Of a stretch of DNA of 64,000 bases, positions 37,285 to 48,067 are shown in pieces. A program made the position numbers and the translations under genes. The notes beneath the pieces were generated by a model. The model was not told the DNA's origin. It worked only from the letters and a program-made list of their open reading frames with translations, and did no database searches. How positions within the stretch are numbered: the stretch's first letter is position 1; each line of letters begins with the position of its first letter. Location: NCBI RefSeq assembly GCF_000247695.1, contig NW_004624730.1:28675310-28739309 (forward strand), written 5' to 3'. Source of the DNA: Heterocephalus glaber. Taxonomy: Eukaryota; Chordata; Mammalia; Rodentia; Bathyergidae.

Positions 37285-37860
37285 AACAGTTCCCATCAAA
37301 ATACTTCACCTTGCTTCAAACATGCTTCTCCTATCATTCTTGCCACTCTTTGAAACAGTTCTGGAAGTCCTCTTTCATGACTGTCTTATCACAATGTATG
37401 ATTAAAAAAAATAAAACAGTGAATGCTGTTGCCAAGTACAACAAGCCAATGGAAGGGCAGGCTTATAAAAACATTACAGTGTGTCCTCATCCACCTTATT
37501 CACTGGATCTGGCACCATGCAACTTCTGGCTGTTCCCCAAGGTCATAAATACCTTGGAAGGTAAACATTTTGAATTGATTCAGGACACGGAGGCAGCCCT
37601 GAAAGCATACCTAAGGACTTTCAGAAATGCTTTGGAAAGTGGCAAGAATGAGGGGATAAATGAGAGAGGGAAGAATTTTTTTTTTTTTATTTGGAACCAG
37701 GGATTGAACTCGGGTCCTTGCACTTGCACAGCAGGCGGCAAAACCACTGAGGTAAATCCCTGGCCCCAGGAAGAGTATTTTGAGGGGAATTAATGGCAAC
37801 AGGTCATGTACTAAAATGAGTTTAAATTTTAATATTTCATTTTTTGATCATGCCTTGTAT
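37285..37860 (+). mobile_element. Mariner DNA transposon remnant, split by an ID
   Basis: Translation around 37490-37550 gives HPPYSLDLAPCNFWLFPK, the conserved mariner transposase block just before the last catalytic aspartate region, followed by lower-similarity C-terminal sequence. After the ID the frame end reads as a YFEGN motif, the mariner transposase C-terminus (usually YFEGD). The upstream half is frame-broken. Sister of the copy at 2295. Confidence 0.8.
37675..37768 (-). repeat. ID SINE inside mariner
   Basis: Reverse ID with a T tract, 'accagggattgaactcgggt' and 'aggtaaatccctggcccc'. It cuts the mariner transposase remnant just before its YFEGN end, so it came later. Confidence 0.93.
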
Positions 37861-38245
37861 ACCATTGTATTGTCTGTTACATACATATAGTCTTCCTCTT
37901 TCAACACTTTGCTTTTCCTTTTTCTGAACCTCTATTTTTATTTTTTGTTTTTATTTTTTTGTCTGAGCTCCTATTTTATGTCATAGTGTAGCATTTAATT
38001 TTTCCCACATTATATTCTATATTTAAAGTGTGTATTTTCTCAGGAAGTGCTTCTTGGGAGGAGGTAATTTGTCCTCCACTGTCCCTAGGAAAATGTATGT
38101 CCATAAACCAAATGCTAGTTGAGTAAGATTCTTTTTATGAAGGCTTGATGTGCAGGAGGGGACATCTATTGGAGTGTGGATTTACTGTATTAAGTATATG
38201 TTGTAAACTTCTTTGTGGGAGTGGGTAGTGTAGAAGTGTTAATGG
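37861..38245. other. No gene recognised
   Basis: Non-coding T-rich sequence. Confidence 0.5.
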
Positions 38246-38432
38246 CCTTTTTTCTCCCCCAAGTCGTGGGGATTGAACCCAGGGCTTCACACTGAGCTAT
38301 ATCCCAAAACCCTTCTCCTCTTTTTTACCGTTAGAGTCTCCCTAATTTACCCAGGCTAGGCTTGAACTTGTGAATCTCCTGCTTCAGCCTTCCAGAGTTC
38401 TGGGATTAAAGGTATGTGCCTCCATGCCTAGC
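38246..38432 (-). repeat. Dimeric B1-ID SINE
   Basis: ID-like half in reverse ('ggggattgaacccagggctt', 'gagctatatccc'), then a reverse B1 half ending 'gcctccatgcctagca'. Confidence 0.82.
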
Positions 38433-38464
38433 AGTGGCTGTAATTTTTGACTGTTGCCTTTGTA

Positions 38465-38590
38465 CTAGGCATATTACAATTCTCACAATGATTCATCTAG
38501 ACAGATGTTTTTATTCTGTTTTTACAGATGAGTAAACTGAGCAGGCAAAGGTTAAGGAACAAGCTGGAATTTGAACTTATCTCTTTGATT
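38465..38590 (-). repeat. MIR SINE
   Basis: 'tctgtttttacagatgagta' followed by 'aactgagcaggcaaaggtta', a reverse MIR core. Confidence 0.8.
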
Positions 38591-38599
38591 TCCATTGGT

Positions 38600-38735
38600 T
38601 GCTCAAGATGATAATGGTGCTGATGACAGTAAACATTGATTGTATTCTTATGTTCTGCCAATCACTGTTCTAGGCAATTTATAGATATTAATTTACTTAA
38701 TCTCTATGATAACTTGGAGAAGAAAATGAGACTTA
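38600..38735 (-). repeat. MIR SINE (second, adjacent)
   Basis: 'gttctgccaatcactgttct', 'ggcaatttatagatattaat' and 'ggagaagaaaatgagac' repeat the reverse MIR order again right after the previous copy. Confidence 0.65.
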
Positions 38736-40106
38736 GTCGTTATGTTACATTCTCAAGTTTTTATCATCCTAGTAGTCAATATTTGAAATCAGTGAATCTG
38801 AAATGTGAAGATTCTTGTTATTATTCTATTCTGTCCCTTGGTTTTGTATATACAAGGACTGGCTGCTTCTTTTAGAGAGAGGAGGGCAGTCCCTTTTCCT
38901 TAATTGGCATGAGTGGCTCTAGATACAATCTGCAGGCTGTAGCAGATTGTTATCAGCATATGATTAGTTTATTTTTTGACTTTCCTTATTTCCGTCTGTC
39001 CATAAGATATTTGTGAGAAACTTCACTGTGTTACTGGATTAAGAAAATCTATTTTTTTTTTTTTGAAGGACTTTAAAGTCTAGCTAGGTCTAGGCCTGAG
39101 ATTTTTATTCATATAGTTTCTAGAGTATTTTAAGATTTTTCATGCTACTTGAAAATTGAGAAGTGACTTGACTGGCACTATGTTTGTGGCTTAAGAATAA
39201 AAATCAGTACACACTGCAAAACAGTCATGATTAGGTAGTAAATGTACATTGTGTATTTTAAGGTAAAATAATGTATTTGAGGGAATATTTATTCTTTTTT
39301 AAATATGATTGCTACTTAATCTGTTTTTGTTTAACTAGCCCAAGGTTTTAGTTAATCAGCCTGCAGTAGCACCTGTTATGAGAACAGCTGCTGTGTCTAA
39401 GCTTCTCATAAATTTAGTGGTAACACAGCTGATTTTAGTTATTATTATTTTTTTTATCTTAGACCCAATACTTTTACTTCCTTTTTCACTTCTAAAAAGG
39501 TGGTGTTTGTAGGTGTATTTGTATTGGGAAAAGAGACAATGAAATAATACAAAACATAGGTAAGCACTTTCAGGAGAGAGGGAACCTATAATACTGAGGC
39601 TCAATTTCTAGGATATTTAACTGAATTAAGTGTTATTTTCTGTATTTTATTTTTGTCATCATTATACACAGGGTTATCACCTCCTAGTAGGGTTAGGTTA
39701 GGGGTTTGGGACAAGCCAGTAAATGTTGGTTGACTTCTGATAAGGGTTGAATCTCTATAAAGAAAATAAAAATATCTAATATTTATAAAATATTAAAAAT
39801 ATATAACATAAATATATGATGTTTATAAAATATATAATATCTAATATTATAAAATGCCCAAAGATTGACCACATAGCTGAATAACTATCAATTCCAAGGG
39901 GAGAAAGAGTAATGATGTTAAGGTTTGGCTATTTGCCTATTAGAATGTAAGCTGTAAAAGATCAGGGTTGTTGTCTCAGGTAGGGTGTCCCTAGCATCTA
40001 GAATCAAAGCTGCCATATGATGAGGAGTCAGTGTTTGTTGAACGAATTAATGACTGAAATAGCCCTACAGTGAGAAAGGGATTCCATCCATCTTTTTTTT
40101 TAACAG
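38736..40106. other. No gene; AT-rich
   Basis: 39765-39850 is an irregular A/T repeat block ('atatttataaaatatt' variants). Nothing coding. Confidence 0.5.
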
Positions 40107-40201
40107 GATGGATATGTTCCTTCCATGAAGCTTCTTTTGAGATCTCTTTCCCAGGTTTGACCTTAGGGCTGGACTCCCTGGGAAAATCTCATCAGAAACA
40201 G
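40107..40201 (+). other. Candidate internal exon in MED12L sense orientation
   Basis: A pyrimidine tract with acceptor (cttttttttttaacag|GATGG) and a consensus donor (AAACAG|GTGAGT) frame 95 bases. One of three frames is open throughout (31 codons, phase 2 in, phase 0 out). The peptide does not match MED12L as I remember it, so it may be an alternative exon, part of a non-coding transcript, or chance. Confidence 0.25.
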
Positions 40202-41282
40202 GTGAGTCCTCTCCAGCTAGGTGTCTTTCCCAGTATAAGAAAAGTTGGCCACATTTCATGTCCACTTGGTGCAAATCATTCTTAGAGTCCAGTTTCTCTG
40301 AGTGATGATAAAAATAAGTGTGCTGTGATCCTGGAAAATTGAGGATCAGATTCTTTTTCCAGGCAGTTAATCCAAAGTGTATGGCACTCTTTGGGCCAGG
40401 GCTCAAAAGCCATATTGCTGATCATTTTCTGTTTTCTTTGATATCTTAACTTCAACATCAGATGCTCTATAATTGGGCAGAAAACCATCACCCTTCTCTG
40501 GCAATTTTCTTTTCTGAAAGATGAAGGGTCAGAACATGATGTGTAAGACCTTTGATGCTTTTCAGAATCAGCAGATGGGAGACTTAAGTGAAGAATAAAA
40601 GGCCAGCAATTTAATTTAGGCTGAGTAAAGACAGAGATTTCAAAATAATCTAGAATCTTTCAGATCCAAAAGCACACAACCAATATTTCATTTGGATGTT
40701 AGAATGGGTGGTAAACTTGATTTTCCTGTGAATTAATATGGCCTAGTGATTGCTATAAAATAAGATGAATACATTTTTACTACATTTATCCTTTTCTAAG
40801 ATGTTAGCTGGGAACAGAAAACTTCCTTTAAGGGGAAGTTAGAGATTTAGTAAGTAAAATTTTAAAGATGTGATTGAGGAAACTTGAGCCTTCATTGCTA
40901 TGCAGGAAGCTGGGAATGTAAACTAGATTTATTCTGCGTAGGTTGGTGGTGGGTCCTTTTTGTAAAGATAGGATACCTGTACTGAGGTTGATTTCTCTAG
41001 CTGTGCTGCCCGGATTATTATCAGGCCATGGATCTTTTAGCATTCACAAGGGCCCATGGATATAGTACCAGAATGTGGCAGCAGACTTGAAGCTAGTTTG
41101 AAATCCTAGTCAATAGATCTGACCAATAAAACCTCTTTGTAGCATCCAGTGTAGACTCTAAGGTTGACCATGTAATTTATTTTCCAACCAGGAAGCTTCT
41201 AAAATAAAAAGAGAGCACTACATACAATTCTGCCCTGACACTAGGTGAAAACTGGAACTGTCCAAGATGTAGGGTCATTGTC
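40202..41282. other. No gene recognised
   Basis: Non-coding. Minus-strand frames at 40065-40491 have no family features. Confidence 0.45.
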
Positions 41283-41455
41283 CAGTGGAGCTCAAAATTG
41301 AATATGCCACAAAATCACCAGGATGGTTTGTTAAAACGTAGATTGCTGAGCTCCACCCCCAGAGTTGCTGATTTAGTAGGTCTTGGGTCAAGAATTTGCA
41401 TGTTTACCAAGTTCACTAATAAAGTGAAGCATACATTTTGAGAACTATACCTAAA
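41283..41455. mobile_element. MER5A-like hAT-Charlie element
   Basis: 'cagtggagctcaaaattgaa', 'cacaaaatcaccaggatgg', 'gctgagctccacccccagag' and 'catacattttgagaactata' follow the MER5 palindromic design with CAGTGG…TTGAGAACxxxTG ends. Confidence 0.75.
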
Positions 41456-41904
41456 TACACTTGACACTCTTTGACTAGTGATACAGTTTTTAGTTGAAGG
41501 AAACTCTTACTGTCCATCTTCATCCTAGATAGCCTTCTAAAAGTAAAGAAGATGGCAGAATGTTCTTGTGTTGGTGTCATCCACGGCTCTGGACTATTCT
41601 GTTCTTGGTAATCTAAAGACTGCTCATACTGAGAGATTGAGACAGCTCACTTGTTATTGATCTTTCAGGAAAATGCCGGTGGCAAATGCAGTAAACCTGA
41701 CTTGGGTTCTCAGAGTAGAGCTTTGGGCTTGGTGAAGCCTCAAGACCTAAATTCACTCTAGAAGCATTTGTTGAGTGACAATTTTTGAGGGAGGACAGTA
41801 TTCCTCTTCTATTCTACATTTGATTTCCCAAGTATCTTAGGTCTGTAAGGAAGTGTCTAGATCTTTTTTCTTCCCTTTTTCTCCCTCCTTTCTGGTAAAA
41901 AAAA

Positions 41905-41958
41905 TAATGTAAAGGTTAATTACATTATAATTAATGTAAAGGTTAATTACATTATAAT
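41905..41958. repeat. Two perfect 27-bp tandem units
   Basis: The unit starting 'taatgtaaaggttaattaca' (27 bases) is repeated exactly at 41905-41931 and 41932-41958, with a short partial third unit after it. Confidence 0.9.
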
Positions 41959-42103
41959 TAGTGTAATTATGAGCAATAATAATGGCACTTTTGCTTTTTA
42001 AACATTCATTATTTTACTTACTAATTAATTAGCTTAGATTGCATAAGAAACTTGTGGATAATTTTATTAGAAGGCAAATATAAATGTGAGAGTCACATGG
42101 AGG

Positions 42104-42468
42104 TAAGTGGTTCTCAAAGCCTGGACCTCAAATGATTGACAGCAACATCAGCAGCAGATTGGTTAGAAGTGCAAACAAAAACATTTTTTTTTCTTTGGTT
42201 TTTTGAGACAGGGTCTTGCTACATAGTTCAGGCTGGGCTTGAACTCACTATGTGGCCCAGGTTGGCCCTTAAACTCACGACAGTTCTTCTACATCAGATT
42301 CCTGAGCGCTGGGATTACAGGTGTGCATCATCATGCCCAGCGGAAGTGCAAAGTTTTAAGATCCAAACTTAACTGAATCAAAACTGAGGGGTAGAGCCCA
42401 GGGATATGATTTCTGACAAACCCTCCAAGTGATTCTCACAGGGCCTAAAATTTGAAAGATACAATTGT
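42104..42468. mobile_element. MER5A-like hAT element split by B1
   Basis: The left end 'aagtggttctcaaagcctgg' and right end 'ccaagtgattctcacagggc' to 'tttgaaagatacaatt' fit MER5A. The middle holds a B1. Confidence 0.7.
42176..42342 (-). repeat. B1 SINE with target-site duplication, in MER5A
   Basis: Reverse B1 ('ttttgagacagggtcttgct' to 'catcatcatgcccagc') flanked by 'gaagtgcaaa' at 42166-42175 and 42343-42352. Full length with tail. Confidence 0.95.
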
Positions 42469-42599
42469 AGCTAAATAGTTGTATAATTGTTTTGATCTAC
42501 ATAGGTATTGGAATCTCTGAATTACGTCTTCCAGGGATTTGCTATGTAATTCATGTCCATTTGCCTTGAGGAAGTTAGTCTTATAGTAGTATGAAAAAC

Positions 42600-42730
42600 A
42601 ATGATGGCAGTTCTCATTTACTGAATGCTTCTGATATTATTTTGTTAATAACTTTACTAATGTTATCTGATTTAATCCTTACAGCACTATTTTATAGATC
42701 AGGATATAGGTGCAAGGTTTAGGGAGCTTG
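42600..42730 (-). repeat. MIR SINE
   Basis: Reverse MIR-like: 'tttactgaatgcttctgata', 'tgatttaatccttacagcac', 'attttatagatcaggatata'. Confidence 0.65.
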
Positions 42731-43578
42731 GTAGACTGTCTCTTAGAGGTATAGTTACTTAATATTTTGTTGCTTAGTTTAACTGTTTAGCTTTGCTAAA
42801 ATCTTTTTTTTCCCCTCAGTTGTCCTTAGTCCCTTCTCCACTCCTGAATCCCTCCTCTTTGTTGTATTCTGTTTTAAAATGTCATCAATGATTATAATCT
42901 TACGTTTTTACTGAGACTTTTGCCCAAAGTATGTGCACATAGTACTAAAATAAATATTTTGATAGCCTAGGAATTTTTAATACTATTTTAAAAGTATGTT
43001 GTTATTGGGGGTGGAAGTGATTGAAGAGAATTGAAGGGATCTAAAAGTGCAGTGATAGGTGACTGGTAGCTAGCGACAAAGGGCAGGGAGCAAGTGTAGT
43101 TAGGGCAAGGCTGTGCTGGCAGATATGTTGTGGGCACAAGGAATGGAGAACAAGTGTCCTTGAGTGGTCAGAGAATTTAGGCTTCTGGTGTGTTCAGCTT
43201 TGTTCAGGAAAGTCACACCCTCAGTACCTGCTTTCTCGAGTGTGCAGAGCCCACTATAATAGTTCAGATTCAGTCTGAAGTTTACGTTCCCCACATTCTA
43301 TTCACTTCTCCTTTCTGGATCTTTACAGTCTGATTACTTTGGTACTTTTCATTTCTTCTTTACTAAGGTTTAATAGATATGACATTATAGTTCATGTGTA
43401 TTCACCAGTGTGTAATTGTGTGTGCTCAGTCCTATGTGCATGCATATATTTATTTATAATTTTTTATGAGTTTTATTTTACATGTTTACAAATCCTAAAA
43501 TGAGTTATTTTGACATAGTAAATTTTCTATTTTTAAACTTTTCTAATATTTTTATTACTAATACTGATTTTCAGATTT
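42731..43578. other. No gene recognised
   Basis: Non-coding. 43365-43560 may be a very old L1 piece; not certain. Confidence 0.4.
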
Positions 43579-43662
43579 TTTTTTTTTTTGGTATCGGGGA
43601 TCAAACTTGTGTCCTTGCACTTGCAAGGCAGGCAGTGGAACCACTGAGCTAAATACCCGGCC
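43579..43662 (-). repeat. ID SINE with target-site duplication
   Basis: Reverse ID. 'ctgattttcagattt' occurs immediately before the T tract (43564-43578) and after the head (43663-43677). Confidence 0.95.
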
Positions 43663-43677
43663 CTGATTTTCAGATTT

Positions 43678-44862
43678 GTATGTGTTGAAAAGATGAATGT
43701 ACAAACTATGATTTATTTTTTTCCAGTGTGATCTTTGATTCACTTTCTCCATAAAATGAATTTTTCTTAAAAATATATACACTGTGGATTTCATGGTTTC
43801 ACTTGAATATGCTCACATTGTAGTCTGTGCTATTATTTCCCCATTGTTTATAGTATTTTAAGTAATTTAGCTGATAGACCATAGGCAGCATATCAACTTC
43901 AGTTTTTACTATACACAGGGGAGGTGTTTTTGTGTCTTATAATTCTTTTTAAGGGAAGTAAGCATCTTATTAGGTGCTAGTAGGGCTTTTTCATTAATGA
44001 CAAAGATAAAAGCTTATACCTATATAAATAAATGTATAAAAGATGCAATAATATCGGTACACACAAGCAATTACAAACAAAATCATTCATACTGTTTTAC
44101 AGGTAATCTTTAATAATTAATTTTGTAGTTTCAAGAAGCAGTTTGAGTATACATTTACAAACTTTTGACATGTTTGTCCTGCATGAATAACTTTTAAACA
44201 TTTTCTTTGCTGTCTGTTCATTAAGATATTTTTGACAGTCCCAATTGAGAATCCTAAGTAATCATTAGTGACAGTATTTCAGGTTTGAATCCCAAAATGA
44301 GTTTGAACAAATCTGTTAACATACCAACCAAATCATAGTTCTCAAATAAAAAATAATTTACTGAAAAAAACGTGAATTGGAATCACTCAATGTTACCCAG
44401 CATTGTTGTTGCCCATCTCAAAACTCTTTTCCATTCATATATACACTCAAGTTATTTCCCAGAGCAGCTATCTCCTTACCTGCTTCTAGCCTTTCTCTGC
44501 AACTCAGACAGCACTCATTTCAGCATATGTCTCATGGTAGGCTCTGTAGTAAGACATACATATGGAGTTCTTGCTCATCTTTAGGAACAGATGAAAATCA
44601 GGAACTTGACAGAAACCACGAGATAATGAGTTGGCTGTAACTCTGCTGCTCAGAACTTGCTGAAGGGTGGGAAGTTGAAACGAGGAAGACAGAGATAGTT
44701 TGATCTGTGTGGGTGTCAGGCTGGCCTCTGCACTAGTTCCTTTCCTTCAGTAATGCAAAAAACAGCCTGGCTTGTCTTTTATTTTTTTAATTTTTAATTT
44801 TCTACTATTTTTTCCTGCATATGCACATCATCTGGTGAATGAACAGCCAGACAATCACTTAC
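43678..44862. other. No gene recognised
   Basis: Non-coding, with no repeat assigned. Confidence 0.5.
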
Positions 44863-45013
44863 ATAGGTTTTCTTTTCTAAACTTTGCTATTGTCACATTC
44901 AACATGTAGGAGATGGAGAGGAAGACATGGTCGTCTCTGAAATGCCCTCCATAGAGGAGACTGTCCACAGCTACACAGTGCAGCATGTCAAGATGGGTGG
45001 GAATTGGAGCTAC
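44863..45013 (-). other. Candidate internal exon between GPR87 and P2RY14 (possible P2RY14 5' UTR exon)
   Basis: On the minus strand an acceptor (ttctatatttccag|GTAGC, AG at 45014-45015) and a consensus donor (AACCTAT|GTAAGTG, GT at 44861-44862) delimit 151 bases. One frame is open across the whole exon, about 50 codons, and reads protein-like, but I recognise no family. The strand, and the position ~43 kb above the P2RY14 coding exon, fit the long 5' non-coding structure of that gene. It could instead be an exon of an unannotated transcript, or chance. Confidence 0.35.
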
Positions 45014-45015
45014 CT

Positions 45016-46411
45016 GGAAATATAGAATTAATATTTAAGTGAGGAAATATTTTTACACCAGTGACCACATCTGTTAGTTAAGAGTTGTTGCTAATTTGGT
45101 TCTTTCCATATTAATTTTTTCAAATTTGAACAGTACTGACAAATTGATCATGAGTAGGACATCGGATGAATTCCTCACATGGTAATATTGTGCTAAATTT
45201 GTGCTGTTTATGTTACCATCCTGAAAGTCTTCCTATCTTTGGTTTATTTCAGTTTCTGCAATATAATTTGTAATGTGTTCTTTTCACCGAATAAATTATA
45301 GTCCCCCTTGGTACCAAAGTGGGATGATACCAGGAACCTCCCCAGACATCAAAATTCACAGATGCCCAAGTGCCTTATATATAGGGGAGTAGATTTACAT
45401 ACAACCTACACAAATCCTCATGTATATTTGAAAACATCTTTAGATTACTTGTAGTACCTAATGCAGTGTAATGCTATGTAAGTATTGTTAGTTTATTGTT
45501 TAGAGAATAATGATAACAAAATGTGTACATGTTCAGTACAGATGTGATTACTTTATTGAATGTTTTTGATCCATGGTTGTTTGAATCTTTGGATGTAGAG
45601 TCCAGAGATAAAGCCCTTTTTAAGCCTTCTACATACCAGAGACCCATGCAGCAGATCCTGATCTCCTGCTCAGTGCTACCGTGCAAGATGAGAAGAAAGA
45701 TACAGAGATAGAATTAAAGAGACAGTTACAGGGAGCTAGGAGGTCCAGTGGTTGAGCAGACAGAGGCATGAGCAAGCAAAGACTCTGAACAACCAGAGCT
45801 GTCGATATTTTTTGGTGACATCATAGTTAAGATTGAGGTAAGTGGTTACATGAAGGTACTGTGTAGTTGCTGTGGATACATTGTGGATGCAGGCAAGGCT
45901 TGTAAAGGAAGAGACAAAGCATTCTTGAATTAGGAACAGAACGAACAAAATATATGTCATGGTTAATAATGGTTAATAATTAACCTTGTCTTTTTAGGAA
46001 AGAAAGTTTTAACTCTGGGAACGGAATTTGGGTGTGAGTCACTGTGACCTCGGCAAGGCAAGTAGGCTTCAGCTAGACTCACTTCTATAAACAAGCCTAT
46101 TGTGGGGTTAACTCTTCACAGCCTGCACTGCTTACATCCTGCTTTGGGCATAATCAATAGGGTGGTCCCCTACACTTACATTTCAAGCGTGTTCACTCTG
46201 GTTGTTCATTAAGTTAGGAGGTCACAGCTTCAGTCTGAGTTTTGCTTTTAAGTAAACTTTTATACATCTGTACTTATATCTGTCCATATCTACTATTATG
46301 GCATGCTAAACATTTTTCTGGACACTCTTAAGATATTACCTAGTAAGTAGTATTCTGGACCCTGGAGATGGAGTAGCAACTAAAGCACACCCACATTCTT
46401 TCCCTCATTAG
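45016..46411. other. No gene recognised
   Basis: Non-coding. The P2RY14 promoter could lie here or above; no CpG island or clear TATA context was seen. Confidence 0.4.
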
Positions 46412-46497
46412 GTTTTTTTTTTTGGTACTGGGGATTGAACTCAGGACCTTGCGCTTGCCAGGCAGGCATGGTGCCACTGAGCTAAATCCCCCGCCCA
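46412..46497 (-). repeat. ID SINE
   Basis: Reverse ID: T tract, 'ggtactggggattgaactca', 'tgagctaaatcccccgccc'. 'cccacatt' recurs on both flanks. Confidence 0.92.
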
Positions 46498-47274
46498 CAT
46501 TTTCTTATTTTGTGTATCACATATAAACTTAATAGTCACTGTTGATCTCCAGGCAGAGGCTTAAAGCTGCTCAAGGGAAGCTCTTCACTTAGCTCTGCTA
46601 GATGAATGATTCTCCAGACCTCTTTGGGACTCAGTTGTCCTTGTGGCTGCTTTGACTTAGGGTATGATAGCATCAGTGTGTGCAGAGACCTGTTAGCTTC
46701 AGCTGCAGCAAGTTCTGATGGGTAAACAGACTTCAGGGGAAGTAGACACAAGAAGTAACTGTTAAAGTTGTATTATTACCAGGGCACATTTGCAGAGTTT
46801 TTCTGATGTAAACATTTTACTGATTAAATGGATGTTTAGTATTAACAGTCTTTAAACTGCAGTTCTCAAGACTCCCTGATTTATTGCAATTGGCACTGTA
46901 TACTCTGACAGTCTCAGAAACATGTGTTAACTGTTCCAATATTCTCTTGTGCTTCTTGACTTTCCCATGGGGTGTTCCACATACCTGTTATTGAGTCTGA
47001 CTAGGGAGGACATTACACTTTCTTTGACTGGAGCTGCTGGCTTTTCCTTTTAATTTCAGAAACTGTGAAGTCCAAGGCCAGCTCTGCAGGTAGTCCAAAG
47101 GAGGTAGACCCTGTGAGACACTTGGGAGTCCAGGGACTATGGAGAAATGCAGAGCAAGTGGTCTGCCCAGGGGGATCAGTGGGCACTTAGAGCTTGGCAT
47201 GGCCCAGCAGTACCTCATCTTTGAATGAGCCAGTATAATCCAGGCAGTGAGTACTGACTGCACATGGTGATTTA
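46498..47274. other. No gene recognised
   Basis: Minus-strand frames at 46536-46751 and 46988-47263 are open but lack splice or family support. Confidence 0.4.
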
Positions 47275-47470
47275 GACACTTTGTGTGTTTTAACTTGAGT
47301 GCTTACAACAAAACCGTGAGCTAGGTAGGTTTCACTCCCCTCCCCTCCCCCACTTTCTTGTTAATAGAGGAGGAAACTGAAGCACGGAAATGCAAAGTCA
47401 GATTCCACAATGCCTTGAGCTTGAGTTTGAACCTAGCGGAATAGTTCTTAAGGTCTGTGCTTTGCTCCTG
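47275..47470 (-). repeat. MIR SINE
   Basis: 'aatagaggaggaaactgaag', 'cacggaaatgcaaagtcaga' and 'gagtttgaacctagcg' are a reverse MIR. A C-rich run (cccctcccctccccc) lies inside. Confidence 0.75.
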
Positions 47471-47764
47471 CCTTTTTATGTCTCCTCTGATGTTTACATG
47501 TTGGTATCTAAATCTAATACTTTACAAACCTCTATGGGCCTAACACTGGACTAAAGCAGAACCTGACTATGTACTATATTTGGCTTGTGAGAAGCCTGTG
47601 AGTGACCTTTGTTTTATAGCTTTATTTGCAGATGGCAGGGCAAGGGAGGGACTATCAAGCACTGGGAAGGAAAGCTGATATGCAAAGGCAGCCTCAAGGC
47701 ATAGATCAACAGATATACACCTGATTGAGGAGCACTTCCTTTTACTGTATCCTTTCACAACCAG
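47471..47764. other. No gene recognised
   Basis: Non-coding sequence between two MIR elements; nothing identified. Confidence 0.45.
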
Positions 47765-47900
47765 TACACACAGCCATCCTACTACTGTTTTTACAGAAGA
47801 GAAAATAGAGCTTCAGAAAATTTAGTTCAGGTTAGAAGGTAGCAAGACTGGACTTTAGAACTGTTTTTACTTACACAGTTTGACTCCTTCCCAGTCCAGC
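47765..47900 (-). repeat. MIR SINE
   Basis: 'tttttacagaagagaaaata' then 'gagcttcagaaaatttagtt', with 'gtagcaagactggac', are a reverse MIR. Confidence 0.7.
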
Positions 47901-47979
47901 AGCACTTACTTAAAACCAGATGAACCATGAGTGCTGTTTCATTAATGTGTCAAACATCTGAAAGCAGGTCACACTAGGG

Positions 47980-48059
47980 CAGTGGTGGTGAACCTTGGCA
48001 TGCGTACTGCAGCAGGCTAATTGTTAGCATTTAAAGCTCTAAAAGATTCACCATCACTG
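47980..48059. mobile_element. hAT-type MITE, 80 bp, with 8-bp target-site duplication
   Basis: The ends are inverted repeats: CAGTGGTGGTGAA at the left and, read from the other side, CAGTGATGGTGAA. The 8-base 'cactaggg'/'cactagga' flanks it (47972-47979, 48060-48067), the length hAT transposases make. Confidence 0.8.
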
Positions 48060-48067
48060 CACTAGGA

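Noticed and set aside
46536..46751. Minus-strand frame with a protein-like composition
   Set aside because: No acceptor or donor at suitable positions and no family recognised; kept only as unsupported.
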